From contig NZ_QEXM01000045.1 in NCBI RefSeq assembly GCF_004127445.1, forward strand, positions 248,001-312,000: DNA of 64,000 bases, given 5' to 3'. The notes under the pieces are model-generated. The model did no database searches, was not told the DNA's origin, and saw only the letters and a program-made list of their open reading frames with translations. Below, piece by piece: positions 61,731 to 64,000 of this stretch (position 1 is its first letter; every line of letters begins with the position of its first letter). The stretch comes from Streptomyces alfalfae (GTDB lineage Bacteria > Actinomycetota > Actinomycetes > Streptomycetales > Streptomycetaceae). The position numbers were made by a program, and so were the translations under genes.

Positions 61731-62090
61731 ATGGGCGTATTTGCACGTTTCCGTCGGAAGGGCCAGGGCGGCGACGAGGAGTCAACCACCGGAGCGGCCG
61801 CTGCCGCGCCTGCGGCCGAGCCGGAGGTCACGGAAGCCGCTTCCGCCGAGGCACCGCCCTCTTCCGGGGAGCCCGGGGAGCCCGGGGAGCCCGGGGCCAA
61901 GCCTGCCGGGGGGCCGGAAGAGCGCGCCGGGGACGCCGACGCCGCTGAGAGGGCCACGGAGGCCACCGCGGCCTCGGAGCCCGCCGAGGCGGACACGGAG
62001 GACCCCGCGGACGGCGTGGACATCCCGAAGCAGCAGTCGGCCGACGAGGCGGCCGACAACGAGGCGGACGAGGGCGCCGCCCGCAAGTAG
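61731..62090 (+). CDS. Small acidic hypothetical protein
   Basis: 119 residues from ATG 61731 (GGAGTAG upstream). MGVFARFRRKGQ start, then an Ala/Glu/Asp-rich, Pro/Gly-containing body with EPGEPGEPG tandem units and a DNEADEGAARK end. No membrane segment or signal peptide; likely disordered. Divergent from miaA. Confidence 0.68.
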   Translation: MGVFARFRRKGQGGDEESTTGAAAAAPAAEPEVTEAASAEAPPSSGEPGEPGEPGAKPAGGPEERAGDADAAERATEATAASEPAEADTEDPADGVDIPKQQSADEAADNEADEGAARK

Positions 62091-62409
62091 CGCCGTCGGC
62101 AAAGGCGCGGACATGGGCTTCGCGGAGACCGGGCACGGGCACGGGGAAGGTGAGGGAAGCCGCCCACCGCCTCGCCGTGCCGGACGACGGCCAGGGCGCC
62201 GGTGGCATCGCGACATCACTCTCTCCGGCCTCCTGAAGGGCCCCGCCGACTGCCCTGGAACGTTGCCCTCTCCTCCCGCAGGGCCCCGCCGGTCGGCCCC
62301 TGAGCACATCGGCGAACGGCCGCGAAGCGTCTCGCTTCGCGGCCGTCGTCGTTGCTCGGCGCGTGCCGGGGCCGCGCGCACCGCTTCCCAGGGCCGGTCC
62401 CAGCGGCCC
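62091..62409. other. Intergenic region between two convergent genes
   Basis: About 320 bp without a gene I can support. Apart from the long perfect hairpin at 62316-62346, nothing was recognised. Confidence 0.6.
62316..62346. terminator. Perfect long hairpin
   Basis: Fourteen-bp perfect stem (62316-62329 with 62333-62346) and a 3-nt loop, placed between convergent stops. A bidirectional terminator. Confidence 0.88.
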
Positions 62410-63126
62410 CTACGACCAGGCGGCCACCAGGTACCCCACCCCGTAAGGCGCGTCTTCGTGGAGCAGCTCTCCGCTCGGCGTCGCGCTCTCGGCGGCGCCG
62501 GCGAGGACCTGCCATGGGGCGCGGCCCGCCGCCTTCAGTTCGCGCGCGAGGTTCTCGTCGAGCGCTCGCAGAGCCGCCACGTCGGCCGTGGCGAGGGCCC
62601 GCGCGATCTCCGCGTCGAAGCCCGCCGCCCGCTCGTCGAGGTAGCCGGGGGCCTTCACGGTGCGGCACGCGCTGGCGTCGCCCATCACCAGGAGGGCGAC
62701 GCGGTCCGCCCGTGCGGCGAGCTCCCGCCCGGTCTGGACGCACCGCTCGGCCGTGAGTGTTTCTCCCACGCCGAGGCCCTCCACCGGGGCGGCCGACCAT
62801 CCCGTACGCCCGAGCAGCCAGCCGGCCACGGCGAGGGACGGAGGCAGCTCGCGGTCCGGGGCGGATGCTTCCGGGCCCGGGCCCAGGCTCACGTCCAGGT
62901 CCACCCCGAAGTCACGGAACGAGCCGCGCGCGCCCTGCGGATGCGGGCCGTCGCCCTCCGGCCCCGCGGGGCCGACGACGACCAGGAGGTCGGGCCGGGC
63001 GGCGGCGAGGACCCCGATGGCGTCCGTGCACGCCGAGCGCGCCGAGTCCAGTTCATGGGCGGCGCCCGACGCGACCTCGGGAACGAGCAACGGCGGGCAG
63101 GGGCAGACGGCTGCGGCGACAAGCAT
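62410..63126 (-). CDS. Class III extradiol-dioxygenase-like protein
   Basis: 238 residues from ATG 63126. Starts MLVAAAVCPCPPLLVPEV, with RPDLLVVVGPAG and LLVMGDASACRTVKAP further on, the look of LigB/MEMO-superfamily proteins. The typical His ligands of active enzymes are not clear (no HSxxxH seen), so activity is doubtful. Just downstream of miaB by 103 bp, same strand. Confidence 0.75.
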   Translation of the reverse strand: MLVAAAVCPCPPLLVPEVASGAAHELDSARSACTDAIGVLAAARPDLLVVVGPAGPEGDGPHPQGARGSFRDFGVDLDVSLGPGPEASAPDRELPPSLAVAGWLLGRTGWSAAPVEGLGVGETLTAERCVQTGRELAARADRVALLVMGDASACRTVKAPGYLDERAAGFDAEIARALATADVAALRALDENLARELKAAGRAPWQVLAGAAESATPSGELLHEDAPYGVGYLVAAWS

Positions 63127-63229
63127 GATCCGCAGCGTAACGCCCCTCCCCGCACGCGCGCGTGGAGGCGGACCCGTGACCGGAACCCCCCGGCCGACGG
63201 GTCACCGGTCCCGGATCACCGCACCCGGA

Positions 63230-64000
63230 TCAGTCGCAGCCGCAGCCACTGCCGGCGGCGGCCGGCAGCGGCGCGGGGACGCCGATCTTCGGCAGGCCCA
63301 GCATGACGCCGGCGGGCTTCGCGGCGGCCTCGGTGTTGCGCTTCTGCCAGGCGTCGCCCGCGCGCGTGGGGCGGACGTCCAGCGCGGCGCCCTCGGCGAG
63401 CAGGTGGTGCGGCGCGGCGTAGGTGATCTCGACCGTCACGACGTCGCCGGGGCGGACCTCGGTGTCCGGCTTGGTGAAGTGCACCAGGCGGTTGTCGGGG
63501 GCGCGGCCGGAGAGGCGATGCGTGGTGCCGTCCTTGCGGCCCTCGCCCTCGGCGACCATCAGCTCCAGGGTGCGGCCGACCTGCTTCTTGTTCTCCTCCC
63601 AGGAGATCTCCTCCTGGAGGGCCACCAGACGCTCGTAGCGCGACTGGACGACCTCCTTGGGGATCTGCCCCTCCATGGTGGCCGCCGGGGTCCCGGGGCG
63701 CTTGGAGTACTGGAAGGTGAAGGCGTTGGCGAAGCGGGCCTCGCGGACCACGTGCATGGTCTGCTCGAAGTCCTCCTCGGTCTCGCCGGGGAAGCCCACG
63801 ATGATGTCGGTGGAGATCGCCGCGTCCGGCATGGCGGCGCGGACCTTCTCGATGATCCCGAGGAAGCGCTCCTGGCGGTAGGAGCGGCGCATCGCCTTCA
63901 GGACGGGGTCCGAACCCGACTGGAGGGGCATGTGGAGCTGCGGCATCACGTTCGGCGTCTCGGCCATGGCAGCGATGACGTCGTCGGTGAAGTCGCGCGG
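63230..64000 (-). CDS. miaB: tRNA-2-methylthio-N6-dimethylallyladenosine synthase (5' end cut by window edge)
   Basis: C-terminal ~257 residues; the frame is open to the right edge and its translation there (RDFTDDVIAAMAETPNVMPQLHMPLQSGSD) is typical of MiaB. The radical-SAM CxxxCxxC site lies beyond the window. DIIVGFPGETEEDFEQT and a C-terminal TRAM domain (KKQVGRTLELMVAEGEGRKDG) are visible. It ends in SGCGCD. The enzyme adds methylthio to i6A37, after MiaA. Confidence 0.95.
   Translation of the reverse strand, partial: PRDFTDDVIAAMAETPNVMPQLHMPLQSGSDPVLKAMRRSYRQERFLGIIEKVRAAMPDAAISTDIIVGFPGETEEDFEQTMHVVREARFANAFTFQYSKRPGTPAATMEGQIPKEVVQSRYERLVALQEEISWEENKKQVGRTLELMVAEGEGRKDGTTHRLSGRAPDNRLVHFTKPDTEVRPGDVVTVEITYAAPHHLLAEGAALDVRPTRAGDAWQKRNTEAAAKPAGVMLGLPKIGVPAPLPAAAGSGCGCD

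Overview
The window looks like Streptomyces chromosome. It is very GC-rich throughout, uses GTG starts freely, carries purine-rich ribosome-binding sites, and has a class II nrdR-nrdJ pair, an actinobacterial LexA/SOS box and DmdR/IdeR-type iron boxes. No rRNA, tRNA, insertion sequence, phage gene or CRISPR array was recognised. All calls come from reading the sequence; no database search was run.

Region 1 (1-22660) is a hydroxamate siderophore locus of the coelichelin (cch) type. It holds a partial esterase (cchJ), an ABC exporter half (cchI), a trimodular NRPS (cchH), a second exporter half (cchG), a substrate-binding lipoprotein (cchF), an uptake ATPase (cchE), two FecCD permeases (cchD, cchC), ornithine N5-monooxygenase (cchB) and a formyltransferase (cchA). 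The three adenylation pockets read DINYWGGIGK, DFWNIGMVHK and DMENLGLINK, the codes known for formyl-hydroxyornithine, threonine and hydroxyornithine in coelichelin synthetase. Iron-box-like palindromes precede cchA, cchB, cchE, cchF and cchH. The two exporter halves have complementary degenerate ATP sites, pointing to an asymmetric heterodimer.

Region 2 (22716-36574) is mixed: a RecQ helicase with a C-terminal phosphoribosyltransferase-like domain, two hypotheticals, RNase HII, a divergent TetR/MFS efflux pair with two near-identical palindromic operators, a large membrane protein with a repetitive Pro/Gln tail, an ADP-ribosylglycohydrolase, a histidine phosphatase, a YdbC-like protein, an arylamine N-acetyltransferase and a TerD-family protein.

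Region 3 (36644-43585) is DNA metabolism: B12-dependent ribonucleotide reductase nrdJ, its repressor nrdR with tandem NrdR boxes, lexA with an SOS box, and a DinG-like iron-sulfur helicase.

Region 4 (43626-50312) is a second siderophore locus of the NRPS-independent type: aminotransferase, IucA/IucC synthetase, acetyltransferase and a second IucA/IucC synthetase, apparently one operon. It has no monooxygenase, no decarboxylase and no iron box that I can see.

Region 5 (50679-53377) holds two tandem trypsin-like lipoproteins that share an upstream element. Region 6 (53480-64000) is a mostly minus-strand housekeeping block: hflX, an M1 metallopeptidase, the RelA/SpoT homologue rshA, dapF, a small membrane protein, miaA, an acidic hypothetical on the plus strand, an extradiol-dioxygenase-like protein and the 3' part of miaB, cut by the right edge.
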